Position numbers and translations under genes: made by a program. From Agrobacterium rubi TR3 = NBRC 13261 (lineage in GTDB: Bacteria; Pseudomonadota; Alphaproteobacteria; Rhizobiales; Rhizobiaceae), in assembly GCF_000739935.1 (NCBI RefSeq), contig NZ_BBJU01000020.1, positions 1 through 64,000 of the forward strand: a DNA stretch of 64,000 nucleotides. The letters run 5' to 3'. The notes beneath the pieces were generated by a model. It was not told the origin of the DNA. It ran no database searches and was given only the letters and a program-made list of their open reading frames with translations. Below, in pieces: positions 47,865-58,509 of the stretch. Each line of letters opens with the position of its first letter. Position 1 is the first letter of the stretch.

Positions 47865-48902
47865 TCAGAATTCCGCAGTGATCTTGATTTCGATCTGATG
47901 GTCTGCCTTGCCGGAGGCACCGGAATTGCGCTTCGCCGCCACCTCCACCTTCAGGTTCTTTGGTCGATCATAGGCCACACCGATTTCCGTGCTCCGTTCA
48001 TCGCCGTAGCGGGTATGACGGCCAGAACCGCTCCAGTCGGATCCCGTGGGCTTGTAGCTTGCCCCGATCGAATGGCCGCTGACATTGCCACTCCTGCTGA
48101 CATTGCCATCCACAGCCCATTGCCTGTCGGTGGACTTGTAGTCGGCACCCAATTGGCGCTTCAGCACGTCGCCATTTTTCTGAACAATGCCCTGCACGCC
48201 CCAACCGGTGTCTCCCGCGCGATACGCGGCATCCAGCGAGGCGTTGACCACATCGCCAGCCTTTTCGTAGCTTGCCTTGCCAGTAAAGCCGTTGCCGCCT
48301 CCGCTTACGTTCAGTGCACGCTTGGCCACATTCATGTGATTGTCGAGTGTGACGCTGCCATCGGCCTTCAGGGACGCCGTGTCAAAGCTCGTGTCGAAAT
48401 AGAAGGTGGTGTTCTTGGAAGCGAGATCGGTGTAGACGCTCACATTCGGATTGATGCCATTGGTCTTCAACCCGATGACGCTGTTGCTTTTGGCATCCAT
48501 CGTGATGAGCTTGCCGGGGTTGGAAATATAATTTCCGAGCAGCTTTTTCTGGGATGACGTGGGCTCGACAGGCTTTCCGGCAGGATCGAATGCGCCCATC
48601 GCCGTATAGTCCCGCGCGCCCACCCGGGAATTGATTGCGTAGAGCAGATAGCCGTCGCTGGTCATCCCGGCCACGCTCTGATGCTGGGTCCTGCGCAGAT
48701 TATACTTCTCGTAGACGGAAAACGTTTCGTCGATGATGGCGTCCAGTTCGCGACCGCTGAGAACGACCGTCGCCTTGCCTTCGGAACCCGACAGATTCGG
48801 CGAGCTGGACAGCGGGATCGGCCGAAACACGGGGGGTGTGCTCTGGGCATTTGTGTTTGCAGAGGCCTGGCCTGTCGGCCGTGGTACAGTGGGTATTGCC
48901 AT
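47865..48902 (-). CDS. Unrecognised protein with 28-residue tandem beta repeats
   Basis: A 345-residue protein not recognised. The N-terminal 40 residues are Pro/Ser/Thr-rich and have no signal peptide. Residues about 45-175 form an unassigned domain. From residue 206 to the end are five consecutive units of exactly 28 residues (206-233, 234-261, 262-289, 290-317, 318-345); three begin with Trp and the common pattern is W-x-V-x-G-x-V-x3-G-D-x5-I-G-A-x-Y-K, the look of paired beta strands. A weaker unit may precede them (178-205). The last residue is Phe after alternating hydrophobic positions, as in outer-membrane barrels. It has its own terminator. A barrel or fibre is only a possibility. 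Confidence 0.7.
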   Translation of the reverse strand: MAIPTVPRPTGQASANTNAQSTPPVFRPIPLSSSPNLSGSEGKATVVLSGRELDAIIDETFSVYEKYNLRRTQHQSVAGMTSDGYLLYAINSRVGARDYTAMGAFDPAGKPVEPTSSQKKLLGNYISNPGKLITMDAKSNSVIGLKTNGINPNVSVYTDLASKNTTFYFDTSFDTASLKADGSVTLDNHMNVAKRALNVSGGGNGFTGKASYEKAGDVVNASLDAAYRAGDTGWGVQGIVQKNGDVLKRQLGADYKSTDRQWAVDGNVSRSGNVSGHSIGASYKPTGSDWSGSGRHTRYGDERSTEIGVAYDRPKNLKVEVAAKRNSGASGKADHQIEIKITAEF

Positions 48903-49382
48903 GATCTACCTTCCATGTTTGCGCACTTGGCGTCCGGTTCGTCTCCAGGCGGATAACCTCACCTTTCGCAGTCCCGACACCAGGTGCGGCTTTGGGGCTT
49001 TGGTGTTCAGCTCCCGAGAACAACCAGCCAGCCAACACATTCATATATTCCCCGCGCATCGACGTGCGACGAGGAACGATAATCGATGAGAATATCTGGC
49101 TGGAGGGCCAGATTTTCATGGAATGGACACGGGATCTACCGCACCCCGTAACCGCTGTGAAAATGCCTTACAAAACGTCTGATTGCAAACTTCTAGTGTC
49201 AGATTGCAATTAGCCGCCATCAATGCGGAGGAAAATGGCGCTCGGATGGCAAATTTCAACTTTTGGCCAATGTTTTGCAGCATCGCAGATCGGTGGGAGA
49301 AAGATGCCATGACGTAAATGCTGGCAAAGAAACCGCGGAAAGGCAGAAAATCAGGCTTAGGAGCAGCCTTCAGAGCTTCCCC
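48903..49382. other. Intergenic between the repeat-protein gene and smc
   Basis: About 480 bases. Short open frames on both strands lack ribosome-binding sites and composition of a gene. A small direct repeat (GATTGCAA) occurs twice near 49178 and 49202. No terminator was found directly after smc. Confidence 0.45.
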
Positions 49383-52300
49383 TCAGACCGTTTCGATCAG
49401 TTTTTCCGCCATCTGCAAATCGACGGACACCAGTTGCGAAACGCCCTGCTCGGCCATGGTGACTCCGAAGAGGCGATCCATGCGGGCCATGGTGATGGGG
49501 TTGTGGGTGATGATGACGAAGCGCGTTTCGGTGGAGGCCACCATCTCGTCCATCAGGTTGCAGTAACGCTCGACATTGTGGTCATCCAGCGGTGCGTCCA
49601 CTTCGTCCAGCACGCAGATCGGCGCGGGATTGGTGAGGAAGACGGCGAAGATCAGCGCCATGGCGGTCAAGGCCTGCTCACCGCCCGAAAGTAGCGTCAT
49701 GGTCTGCGGCTTCTTGCCAGGCGGGCGGGCGAGGATTTCGAGGCCTGCTTCCAGTGGGTCGTCGGATTCGATCAGTTGCAATTCCGCCGTGCCACCGCCG
49801 AACAGGTGGGTGAACAACCGCTGGAATTGCGTGTTGACGATATCAAAGGCGGCAACCAGTCGCTCGCGACCCTCGCGGTTGAGATTGTGGATACCCGCGC
49901 GCAGCTTGCGCACGGCATCGATGATGTCGTCGCGTTCCTTGATCAGCGCCGCCAGCTTTTCAGAGAGCTCTGCCTGCTCCTCATCGGCACGCAGATTGAC
50001 GGCACCAAGGCGTTCCCGCTCGATTTTCAGCCGATCCAGATCACGCTCGACATCGCGGATCTCGGGCATCGGCGCATCGACCGCTAGGCCCGTCAGGCGA
50101 AAGGCCATGTGAGGCTCGACGTTCAGCGCCTCGCGGATGCGATGTTCACCTTCCTGACGCTTCTCGCGGGCCGACACGAGGCGTTCTTCAGCGCGGCCAC
50201 GTTTTTCGCGAGCTTCCGCCAATGCTGACAGAGCGATGGTGGCTGCGCGGTCTGCCTCGCGTTGCAGGTTTTCCGCCTCGACCAGCTGGTCGGCAGCGGC
50301 CCGCCGTGCTTCCTCGGTTTTTTGCAGTTGCGTTAGAAGATCGCGACGCTTCTCATCGAACTCTTCCGGCGCGATGTCCAGTTCGGCAAGCTCATCGCGC
50401 GCTTCATCCTCGCGTTCGCGCAGGGTTGCGATATGACCGCTGGCGCTGGCGGCACGGGCCTGCCATGTGGCACGTTCCTGCGCGATGGCATTGATGCGGC
50501 GCTGGCGTGCCTCGGCCTCCCGGTTCAGGCCTTCATGTTTCGCGCGAGCTTCGGCCACAAGGCTGCGGTCGGTTGCGACCTCAAGCTGGCTTTCGCGCAA
50601 GCGCAAATCGAGGTCGGAAAGATCCGCCGCGTCTTCCAGCTCGATGCGGGCATTTTCTTCCTGAACAGCGATGTCTTCGATCTGGCCGCTGATCTGGTTG
50701 ATCGCTTCGGAAACGATATCGCGGCGACGCAGAAGATCACCGGAGGCGCGTTCGGCCATGGACAATGCATCCCGGGCTTCGACCAGTTGACGGGATGCCA
50801 GACGGCTTCGTTCCCGCGCATCGGCAAGCTGGCTTTCGACAAGGCGAATTTCATCGGCGCTGGCGGCAAGCTGCTCTTCCGCCTCTTCCAAGGCGTAGCG
50901 CGCCTCTTCCACTTCACTTTCAAGCTCGGCAAGACGGTTTTTCTGGGCAAGCCGCAGGGCTGCATTACCGGGCGCATCGGCACTGGTGATGTGGCCATCC
51001 CAGCGGAACAGTGCGCCGTCTTTGGTGACGAGGCGCTGACCGGGTTTCAGCGCGGGCATCAGGCGCTTGGCTTCATCAGGGCTCGAGACGATACCCGTCT
51101 GGCGCAGCGTGCGTTTCAGCGCATCCGGCCCTGCGACATGCGCAAGCAGGGATGTCACGCCATCGGGCAGCGCCGGATCAGCGGCACCTTCGCCGTTTGC
51201 GGTCCAATAGGCCGGGGCGGCAGGGTCGAGCGGGCTTTCGAGATCATCGCCCAAGGCGGCACCAAGGGCTGCTTCGAAGCCGCGATCCACCTTCAGCTCT
51301 TCAGCCACCGGCGTGAACGAGCCGGAGACGGCACCGGCGGCCAGCATTTTGGAGATGGTGCGCGCTTCGGTTTCCAGCGCGTTGAGGCGGCTGCGTGCCG
51401 CTTCCACCGGGCCACGCGCGATCGCTTCCGCAGAACGAGCCTCTGCTACCGCAGTTTCAGCCTCTTCCACCACGATCAACGCGTCTTCGACGGCGATTTC
51501 GGCGGCTTCTACGCTTTCGCGCTTTTCCGAAGGGTCCGGAAGGCCGGAGAGTTTTTCATCGATATTTTCGATTTCGGCAGCAGCGTCCGAGGCCTGACGG
51601 TCTAGCCGCGCCTTCCGATCGGCAAGATCGCGGATGGTGCGTTCCAGTTGGGTACGGTTGGCGGAGGCTTCGGCGCGCTCTGCGGTGAGGCTTGCGAAAA
51701 CACGTTCGCTCTCGGCGAGCTTCGCGGCGGCCTCCTCGAAAGCTTCGCGGGTTTCTTCCGAGTAGCGGCCCGAGTCGGCCAGGATTTCGAGAATCTCGGC
51801 TTCTTCCGAATCCAGACGCGCGAGGATTTCGGCATTGTCAGAAACCATGCGCTCCTCGCGCTCTATATCCTCGCCCAGTTGCGCCAGACGACGGGCAAGC
51901 TCGTCGCGGCGGCGCAGTATGCGGTTGGTTTCCTCATCCAGTTGGGTGCGGGCGATTTGCAGGCGTTGCAAGGCGGCGGCGACCTTGGCTTCATTTTCAC
52001 GCAGTTCCGGCAGTTTGAAGCTGGCAAGGCCTTGCGCCTTGGCAGCTTCCATCTGTGCCTGCGCTTTTTCGGCCACCAGATTGGTCGCCTGATTGAGCGC
52101 GCTTTCCGCCTCGCCCTCGGCCTGCTTGGCGTCCACCCAGCGGATGTGCAGCAAGGTCGCCTCACGGGCGCGGATATCCGCCGACAGCATCTTGAAGCGG
52201 TTGGCCTGACGCGCCTGCCGTTTCAGGCTTTCGATCTGGCTCTCCAATTGCGCCGTGACGTCTTCCAGTCGCTCAAGATTGGCCTCGGCGGCGCGCAGGC

Positions 52301-52847
52301 GCAGTTCTGCCTCGTGGCGGCGCGAATGCAGGCCGGAGATGCCTGCCGCCTCTTCCAGAAGCTGGCGGCGGGCCTGCGGTTTGGCGTTGATGAGTTCACC
52401 GATCCGCCCCTGCCCAACCATGGAGGGCGAGCGTGCGCCGGTGGAGGCATCGGCGAACAGAAGCTGCACATCCTTGGCGCGGGCTTCCTTGCCATTGATG
52501 CGATAGACCGAGCCGTTTTCGCGCTCGATGCGGCGGGTGACTTGGATTTCATCGGCATCGTTGAAGGCAGCGGGAGCAGTGCGGTCGGAATTGTCGAGGT
52601 AGAGGCCAACTTCGGCGGTGTTGCGTGCCGGGCGATTGCCTGAACCGGAGAAGATTACGTCATCCATGCCGGATGCGCGCATGTTCTTGTAGGAATTCTC
52701 GCCCATCACCCAGCGAAGCGCTTCGACAAGATTGGACTTGCCGCAGCCATTGGGGCCGACGACGCCCGTCAGACCCGGCTCGATGATGAACTCGGAGGGC
52801 TCGACGAAGGATTTGAAGCCGAGCAGGCGCAGCTTGTTGAACTTCAT
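49383..52847 (-). CDS. smc: Chromosome segregation ATPase SMC
   Basis: A 1154-residue condensin core protein. The N-terminal head has the P-loop GPNGCGKSN at 31-39; long coiled-coil arms follow, with a hinge near residues 510-640. The C-terminal head carries the signature LLSGGEQALTAMALIFA and Walker B PAPICVLDEVDAPLDD. It organises and segregates the chromosome with ScpA/B. It lies downstream of dsbA across a terminator, so has its own promoter in the short spacer or some read-through. Confidence 0.96.
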   Translation of the reverse strand: MKFNKLRLLGFKSFVEPSEFIIEPGLTGVVGPNGCGKSNLVEALRWVMGENSYKNMRASGMDDVIFSGSGNRPARNTAEVGLYLDNSDRTAPAAFNDADEIQVTRRIERENGSVYRINGKEARAKDVQLLFADASTGARSPSMVGQGRIGELINAKPQARRQLLEEAAGISGLHSRRHEAELRLRAAEANLERLEDVTAQLESQIESLKRQARQANRFKMLSADIRAREATLLHIRWVDAKQAEGEAESALNQATNLVAEKAQAQMEAAKAQGLASFKLPELRENEAKVAAALQRLQIARTQLDEETNRILRRRDELARRLAQLGEDIEREERMVSDNAEILARLDSEEAEILEILADSGRYSEETREAFEEAAAKLAESERVFASLTAERAEASANRTQLERTIRDLADRKARLDRQASDAAAEIENIDEKLSGLPDPSEKRESVEAAEIAVEDALIVVEEAETAVAEARSAEAIARGPVEAARSRLNALETEARTISKMLAAGAVSGSFTPVAEELKVDRGFEAALGAALGDDLESPLDPAAPAYWTANGEGAADPALPDGVTSLLAHVAGPDALKRTLRQTGIVSSPDEAKRLMPALKPGQRLVTKDGALFRWDGHITSADAPGNAALRLAQKNRLAELESEVEEARYALEEAEEQLAASADEIRLVESQLADARERSRLASRQLVEARDALSMAERASGDLLRRRDIVSEAINQISGQIEDIAVQEENARIELEDAADLSDLDLRLRESQLEVATDRSLVAEARAKHEGLNREAEARQRRINAIAQERATWQARAASASGHIATLREREDEARDELAELDIAPEEFDEKRRDLLTQLQKTEEARRAAADQLVEAENLQREADRAATIALSALAEAREKRGRAEERLVSAREKRQEGEHRIREALNVEPHMAFRLTGLAVDAPMPEIRDVERDLDRLKIERERLGAVNLRADEEQAELSEKLAALIKERDDIIDAVRKLRAGIHNLNREGRERLVAAFDIVNTQFQRLFTHLFGGGTAELQLIESDDPLEAGLEILARPPGKKPQTMTLLSGGEQALTAMALIFAVFLTNPAPICVLDEVDAPLDDHNVERYCNLMDEMVASTETRFVIITHNPITMARMDRLFGVTMAEQGVSQLVSVDLQMAEKLIETV

Positions 52848-52864
52848 GCTGCGGCCCCGAGATC

Positions 52865-52901
52865 AAAAAAAACGGGCGCACGGAAGCATCCGTCGCCCGT
52901 C
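52865..52901 (-). terminator. Rho-independent terminator after the DsbA-like gene
   Basis: On the minus strand ACGGGCG and CGCCCGT flank an inner CGGA/TCCG pair, followed by eight T. It lies 19 bases past the stop and just before smc. Confidence 0.85.
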
Positions 52902-52919
52902 TTTATGAAGGAACGTTGA

Positions 52920-53600
52920 TTACAGCAGGCTGTCGACAAGAGCCGACATGTTTTCAACAGACATGTCTCCAGCGTAGCGCTTTCCGTTGACGATGAAGGT
53001 CGGGGTCGAGTTGACGCCGAATTCCGTGGCACCGCGTTGCATCGTGGCGTTCACATCATCCAGAAGCTTCTGGTTCGTCAAGCAGGCCTCGAATGTCTCC
53101 TGTGAAAAACCTGCCAGTTTCGACATTTGCAGAAGTGCAGCGCGTGCATCCTGCGCCGTTGCCCAGCTCTGCTGCTGTTTGAAGAGCATGGAAATGAACG
53201 GGTAATATTGCTGCTCAGGTGCACAACGGGCCAGCATGAAGGCGGCAGCGGCACGCGGATCGAACGGGAATTCGCGGATCACGAAATAGACCTTGCCGGT
53301 ATCGATGTACTTTTTCTTGATTTCATCAAAGGTCGTGTTGTGGAAATGCGCGCAGTGCGGGCACGTCATCGACATATATTCAACGATCTTCACGGGTGCG
53401 TTCGGATCACCCAGCGCACGGTCCGGCAGCGGGCCGGGCTTCATGACTGCCGTCATATCCACATCGCCGGACGATTCCGGCAAAGTCTGAGCAAGGGCAG
53501 AGCCCGGCGTCAGAGCGAATGGAAGGGCTGCGGCCACGGCGGCAAGGGCGATACCGCCCATAAGGTTGCGGCGGGTGATATTGAAGTCTGGAAAATGCAT
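52920..53600 (-). CDS. DsbA-family thiol:disulfide oxidoreductase, Tat-exported
   Basis: A 226-residue periplasmic protein. The ATG at 53600 (AGGTG upstream) gives a Tat-type signal: ITRRNLMGG followed by a hydrophobic stretch and an Ala-Leu-Ala site near residue 37. The thioredoxin-fold active site is CPHC at 80-83 (MSMTCPHCAHFHNTTF), and the cis-Pro loop is VNSTPTFIVNG. It likely forms or transfers disulfides in exported proteins. The gene precedes smc and follows dciA in the same direction. Confidence 0.9.
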   Translation of the reverse strand: MHFPDFNITRRNLMGGIALAAVAAALPFALTPGSALAQTLPESSGDVDMTAVMKPGPLPDRALGDPNAPVKIVEYMSMTCPHCAHFHNTTFDEIKKKYIDTGKVYFVIREFPFDPRAAAAFMLARCAPEQQYYPFISMLFKQQQSWATAQDARAALLQMSKLAGFSQETFEACLTNQKLLDDVNATMQRGATEFGVNSTPTFIVNGKRYAGDMSVENMSALVDSLL

Positions 53601-53736
53601 CAAGCACCTGTGTGTGAAAGACTGAAATTGTCTGCAATTGCGATATCGCGGCCACATGCTCAGAACAAGCGGCCATTTCTTCTCTTCTTGTCAAAGAATT
53701 GTGACCAGTCAAGGACTGCGTGGTCTGGGAACTGCG

Positions 53737-54246
53737 TCAAATGGTGCCAGAGCGGGTGCGCTTTTGCAAAACCGCGGTGCCAAGCCGTTCCACCGCCTTG
53801 CGCAAGGCTTCGTTTTCAATGCCGTCCATCATGCCTTCCAGCCGCTTGGCGGCATCGCCGCGCAGGGGCTGTGGCTTGGGCCGCCGGTTGAGCGTTCGCG
53901 ACACCGGCTTTTGCACGATCCTGATCTGGCGCACGGCGGGAAAACCGAAAAAGCCGTTGATGCGGGAAATCAACTCGCCCTGCGCATGCGTCAAAAACAG
54001 CGCGCGCGCGCCTTCGCAAGCAATGGTCAGCACACCGGCCTGATACCCACCACGATCCGGCCCCTCGTCGCGTCGCGGCCATGTGATCTTTTCCGGGCGG
54101 GTGCAATCGGCAAAATCGCTTCCGGCAATTTCATCCCAAGACCCTAGCAAGGCCGTGCTGATTCCAGCGCGTTTCGCCAGCACCGGATCGATGATGCCGT
54201 TTGCGATTTCGGCAATCTGGATAACGCCTTTGCGGGGCTTTTTCAT
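53737..54246 (-). CDS. DciA-like (DUF721) protein
   Basis: A 169-residue protein from the ATG at 54246 behind GAGGTG; the upstream open frame overlaps the mutY region and is rejected. The DUF721 core is ADPVLAKRAG-like at the N-terminus (IIDPVLAKRAGISTALLGSWDEIAG), then GVLTIACEGARALFLTHAQGELISRINGFFGFPAVRQIRI. DciA proteins load the replicative helicase where DnaC is absent, as in alphaproteobacteria. It is divergent from mutY. Confidence 0.85.
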   Translation of the reverse strand: MKKPRKGVIQIAEIANGIIDPVLAKRAGISTALLGSWDEIAGSDFADCTRPEKITWPRRDEGPDRGGYQAGVLTIACEGARALFLTHAQGELISRINGFFGFPAVRQIRIVQKPVSRTLNRRPKPQPLRGDAAKRLEGMMDGIENEALRKAVERLGTAVLQKRTRSGTI

Positions 54247-54326
54247 TTTCACCTCGTCAACTCGCGGCTTGATCGGCGCAAGCGGATGAACCAAGTATAG
54301 GCGCAATACGAGGACCACAGCAAACC

Positions 54327-55427
54327 ATGCTTCATAAAATCGACAACCCTGTTTATGCCGGCATGCTGCTGGCATGGTACGACCGACACCACCGCGACCT
54401 GCCATGGCGCACATCACCACCGATGACCGCAAAGGGTTTGCGGGCCAATCCTTATCATGTTTGGCTGTCCGAGGTCATGCTACAACAGACCACCGTGCAG
54501 GCGGTGAAGCCTTACTTTGCCAAGTTTCTGGCGCTATGGCCGAAGGTCGAGGATCTGGCCGCAGCCCCCAGCGATGACGTGATGGCCGCTTGGGCGGGGC
54601 TTGGGTATTATGCCCGCGCACGTAACCTGAAGAAATGCGCTGAAGCCGTTGCCAATCAGCATGGCTGCGTGTTTCCCGACACCGAAGAAGGCTTGAAGAG
54701 CCTGCCCGGCATCGGCGATTACACGGCAGCAGCCATCGCAGCCATCGCCTTCAACCGGCAATCGGCGGTGCTGGATGGCAATGTCGAGCGGGTGGTTTCC
54801 CGCCTGTTTTGCATCGACGCCCCTCTGCCTGGTTCCAAAGGTGTGATGCGGGCGAAGGTCGCGGAGATTACGCCTGCCGACCGCCCGGGGGATTTTGCTC
54901 AGGCGATGATGGACCTCGGCGCCACCATTTGCACGCCAAAGCGCCCGGCCTGCGCGCTCTGTCCGTTCAACAACCACTGTCTGGCGCTAGCGCAGGATGA
55001 GCCGGAGCGCTTTCCGGTGAAGGCTGCCAAGAAGGAGAAGCCGGTGCGCGTCGGTGCAGCCTTCGTTGCGGTGAACGACAAAGGCGAGATACTGCTGCGT
55101 CGCCGGATCGAAACCGGCCTGCTAGGCGGAATGACGGAGGTGCCGACGACCGCATGGACGGCGCGGATCGATGGCGGCACCGGCACTGAGCACGCACCCT
55201 TCGATGCGGATTGGGAGGCAGCTGGTACGATCGTCCATGTGTTCACGCATTTCGAGCTTCGGCTATCCATTTTCCGCGCCAAGGTTTCCGGCAGCGTGAA
55301 ACCGGGTGCGAATGACGAATGGTGGGAGCCGGTCACAAATCTTGATGCGCAGGCCCTGCCGACAGTGATGAAAAAAGCGATCGCGCAGGCTATTCCTCTC
55401 GCATTCGATAAAAGCAGGAAAAATTGA
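54327..55427 (+). CDS. mutY: A/G-specific adenine DNA glycosylase
   Basis: A 366-residue base-excision repair enzyme removing adenine opposite 8-oxoguanine. SEVMLQQTTV carries the catalytic Glu; LPGIGDYTAAAIAAIAF is the helix-hairpin-helix, and VLDGNVERV the catalytic Asp. CTPKRPACALCPFNNHC gives the C-x6-C-x2-C-x5-C 4Fe-4S cluster. A NUDIX-like C-terminal domain (from about 240) recognises 8-oxoG. The stop overlaps the start of the HAD gene. Confidence 0.95.
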   Translation: MLHKIDNPVYAGMLLAWYDRHHRDLPWRTSPPMTAKGLRANPYHVWLSEVMLQQTTVQAVKPYFAKFLALWPKVEDLAAAPSDDVMAAWAGLGYYARARNLKKCAEAVANQHGCVFPDTEEGLKSLPGIGDYTAAAIAAIAFNRQSAVLDGNVERVVSRLFCIDAPLPGSKGVMRAKVAEITPADRPGDFAQAMMDLGATICTPKRPACALCPFNNHCLALAQDEPERFPVKAAKKEKPVRVGAAFVAVNDKGEILLRRRIETGLLGGMTEVPTTAWTARIDGGTGTEHAPFDADWEAAGTIVHVFTHFELRLSIFRAKVSGSVKPGANDEWWEPVTNLDAQALPTVMKKAIAQAIPLAFDKSRKN

Positions 55428-56038
55428 TGACCAAGATCAATCACATCGTTTTCGACATCGGCAAGGTTCTGATCCATTACGACCCAAACATCCCCTACAG
55501 CCGCATCATTCCCGATGAGAAAGAGCGGGCATGGTTCTTCGAGAATGTCTGCACGCACGAATGGAACCTGGAGCAGGACCGGGGCCGCACATGGGAAGAA
55601 GCCGAGTCGCTGCTTTTGGAGGCTTACCCGGACCACGAAAAGACGATCCGCGCCTTTCGTCTGCACTGGCACGAAATGGTGTCGCACTCCTATGACGATT
55701 CGGTCGCCATTCTCAAAGGCCTGATCGCTTCAGGTCACGACGTGACGATGCTCACCAATTTCGCCTCCGATACCTTCCGCGAGGCACGGAAGATGTATCC
55801 GTTTCTTACCCTCTCACGCGGCGTGACCGTGTCGGGCGATGTCGGTCTGATCAAACCCGATGTTGCGATTTATGAATTGCATGCGCGGACCTTTGGGCTG
55901 GACCCTGCCAGCAGTCTTTTCATTGATGATTCGCCAGCGAATGTAGAAGGTGCTAAAATAGCAGGATGGGAATCGGTACATTTTACAGGTGCCGAGAAAT
56001 TGAGAGCCGACTTGGCGAAATATGGGGTGATTTTTTGA
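55427..56038 (+). CDS. HAD family hydrolase
   Basis: A 203-residue HAD phosphatase of the IA group. The nucleophile motif is VFDIGKVL with Asp at about residue 9 (the second Asp of the usual DxD is replaced by Gly), motif II is MLTNFA, Lys of motif III is in LIKPD and motif IV is FIDDSPANV. The missing general acid Asp in motif I is notable and questions classical phosphatase activity; some dehalogenase-type HADs share it. It is coupled to mutY (TGATG). Confidence 0.82.
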   Translation: MTKINHIVFDIGKVLIHYDPNIPYSRIIPDEKERAWFFENVCTHEWNLEQDRGRTWEEAESLLLEAYPDHEKTIRAFRLHWHEMVSHSYDDSVAILKGLIASGHDVTMLTNFASDTFREARKMYPFLTLSRGVTVSGDVGLIKPDVAIYELHARTFGLDPASSLFIDDSPANVEGAKIAGWESVHFTGAEKLRADLAKYGVIF

Positions 56039-56571
56039 CGGACAATCAAAATAGGAACGCGCTCGTTTTGTATGAGGAAATCGTTGTTCCAAGTCCGATC
56101 ATCATTCAAATCGCTAAAAGTATACCGCCCGAACAAAGCGACGTCTTTCAGTCATGGCTCCGGCAATTATTGCAGATAAGAAATCTTCCTATATCCAACG
56201 TAAAAAAAGGGGCAAAGGCGATAGCTTTGACACTGGATGTCAAACTTTTGTGGCCATCGGTTAAGCTGATAGCAGCCGAGATAAAAAGACATGGTTGGGA
56301 TAACCGAAAAAGAAGCCATCGTGTGGGTCTTGGTGCAGCTGCCGTTAGCCTTGCCGTTTTTGGGAATCAGGCGGCAGGAATAGCAGCACTTGGGTCTGCG
56401 ATCGGGGTGCCTCTGTGGATTGTGCTAGGTGCTGGATCGATGTTTGCAGACCAGCTCTTGAAAGAATTATCTGGAGCGCTGGCTGCAGGTAAAAAAACTT
56501 ATGAAAATGAACTGGGATTTAAAGAAACGTATCGGGACACTATCGATCTGTCAGCAAATCCTGAAAAGTGA
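56035..56571 (+). CDS. Unrecognised A+T-rich gene with a hydrophobic C-terminal half
   Basis: A 178-residue protein not recognised. I take the TTG at 56035, behind GGGGTGA and overlapping the HAD stop; no ATG fits. Residues 1-90 are mixed, residues about 97-138 are hydrophobic and Gly/Ala-rich (possibly one or two membrane helices), and the tail is charged. Base composition and codon use are visibly more A+T-rich than every neighbour, suggesting recent transfer. No partner gene is evident. Confidence 0.6.
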   Translation: MTDNQNRNALVLYEEIVVPSPIIIQIAKSIPPEQSDVFQSWLRQLLQIRNLPISNVKKGAKAIALTLDVKLLWPSVKLIAAEIKRHGWDNRKRSHRVGLGAAAVSLAVFGNQAAGIAALGSAIGVPLWIVLGAGSMFADQLLKELSGALAAGKKTYENELGFKETYRDTIDLSANPEK

Positions 56572-56865
56572 TAGGGTAGCCAGCATCTGAGCTGAGAATG
56601 TCTGGTGCAGGCGAAAATGGCGGTCTTCTACCTGCACCAGTCCGGCCGCGAACGGCCAGATTTTTAAATCTCACGAACGGGAAATTTGCCGTCTTTCTTA
56701 TTGTTGATCATGCCCTGCAAAACATCATGTCTGATGTCCGATCAGGCGTGTTGGCGGCTTGCTAGTGGCTCCCTTGGACGCAGTAGCTACAGAGCCATAC
56801 TTGCTCCAGGCTTGCCATGCAATTGATATACTTAAGAAAATTCTATTATGATTAATAACGGATAC
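56572..56865. other. Intergenic after the A+T-rich gene
   Basis: About 290 bases of low G+C with no gene I can support. It may belong to the same foreign segment as the gene before it. Confidence 0.4.
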
Positions 56866-56910
56866 ACAGACGCCCAACGGTCAGGGATCGTCGGGCGTCT
56901 GTTCCTCTTC
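56866..56910. terminator. Strong stem-loop between the A+T-rich gene and ccrM
   Basis: Ten-base perfect arms ACAGACGCCC/GGGCGTCTGT with a 17-base loop, then TTCCTCTTC on the plus strand. It may end rightward transcripts or, read the other way, follow ccrM. Confidence 0.6.
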
Positions 56911-56997
56911 ACCCGGGACTGAAGGTACTAAACCGGGTAAAGTATGCGCGGCGATGGACATCGCCTTGTGTTGGCAATGGCAAAGCGGTGGATCGCT

Positions 56998-58509
<1,512 letters not shown>

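Noticed and set aside
48992-49213. A 73-codon plus-strand frame between the repeat-protein gene and smc
   Set aside because: No start signal or protein-like pattern; kept as intergenic.
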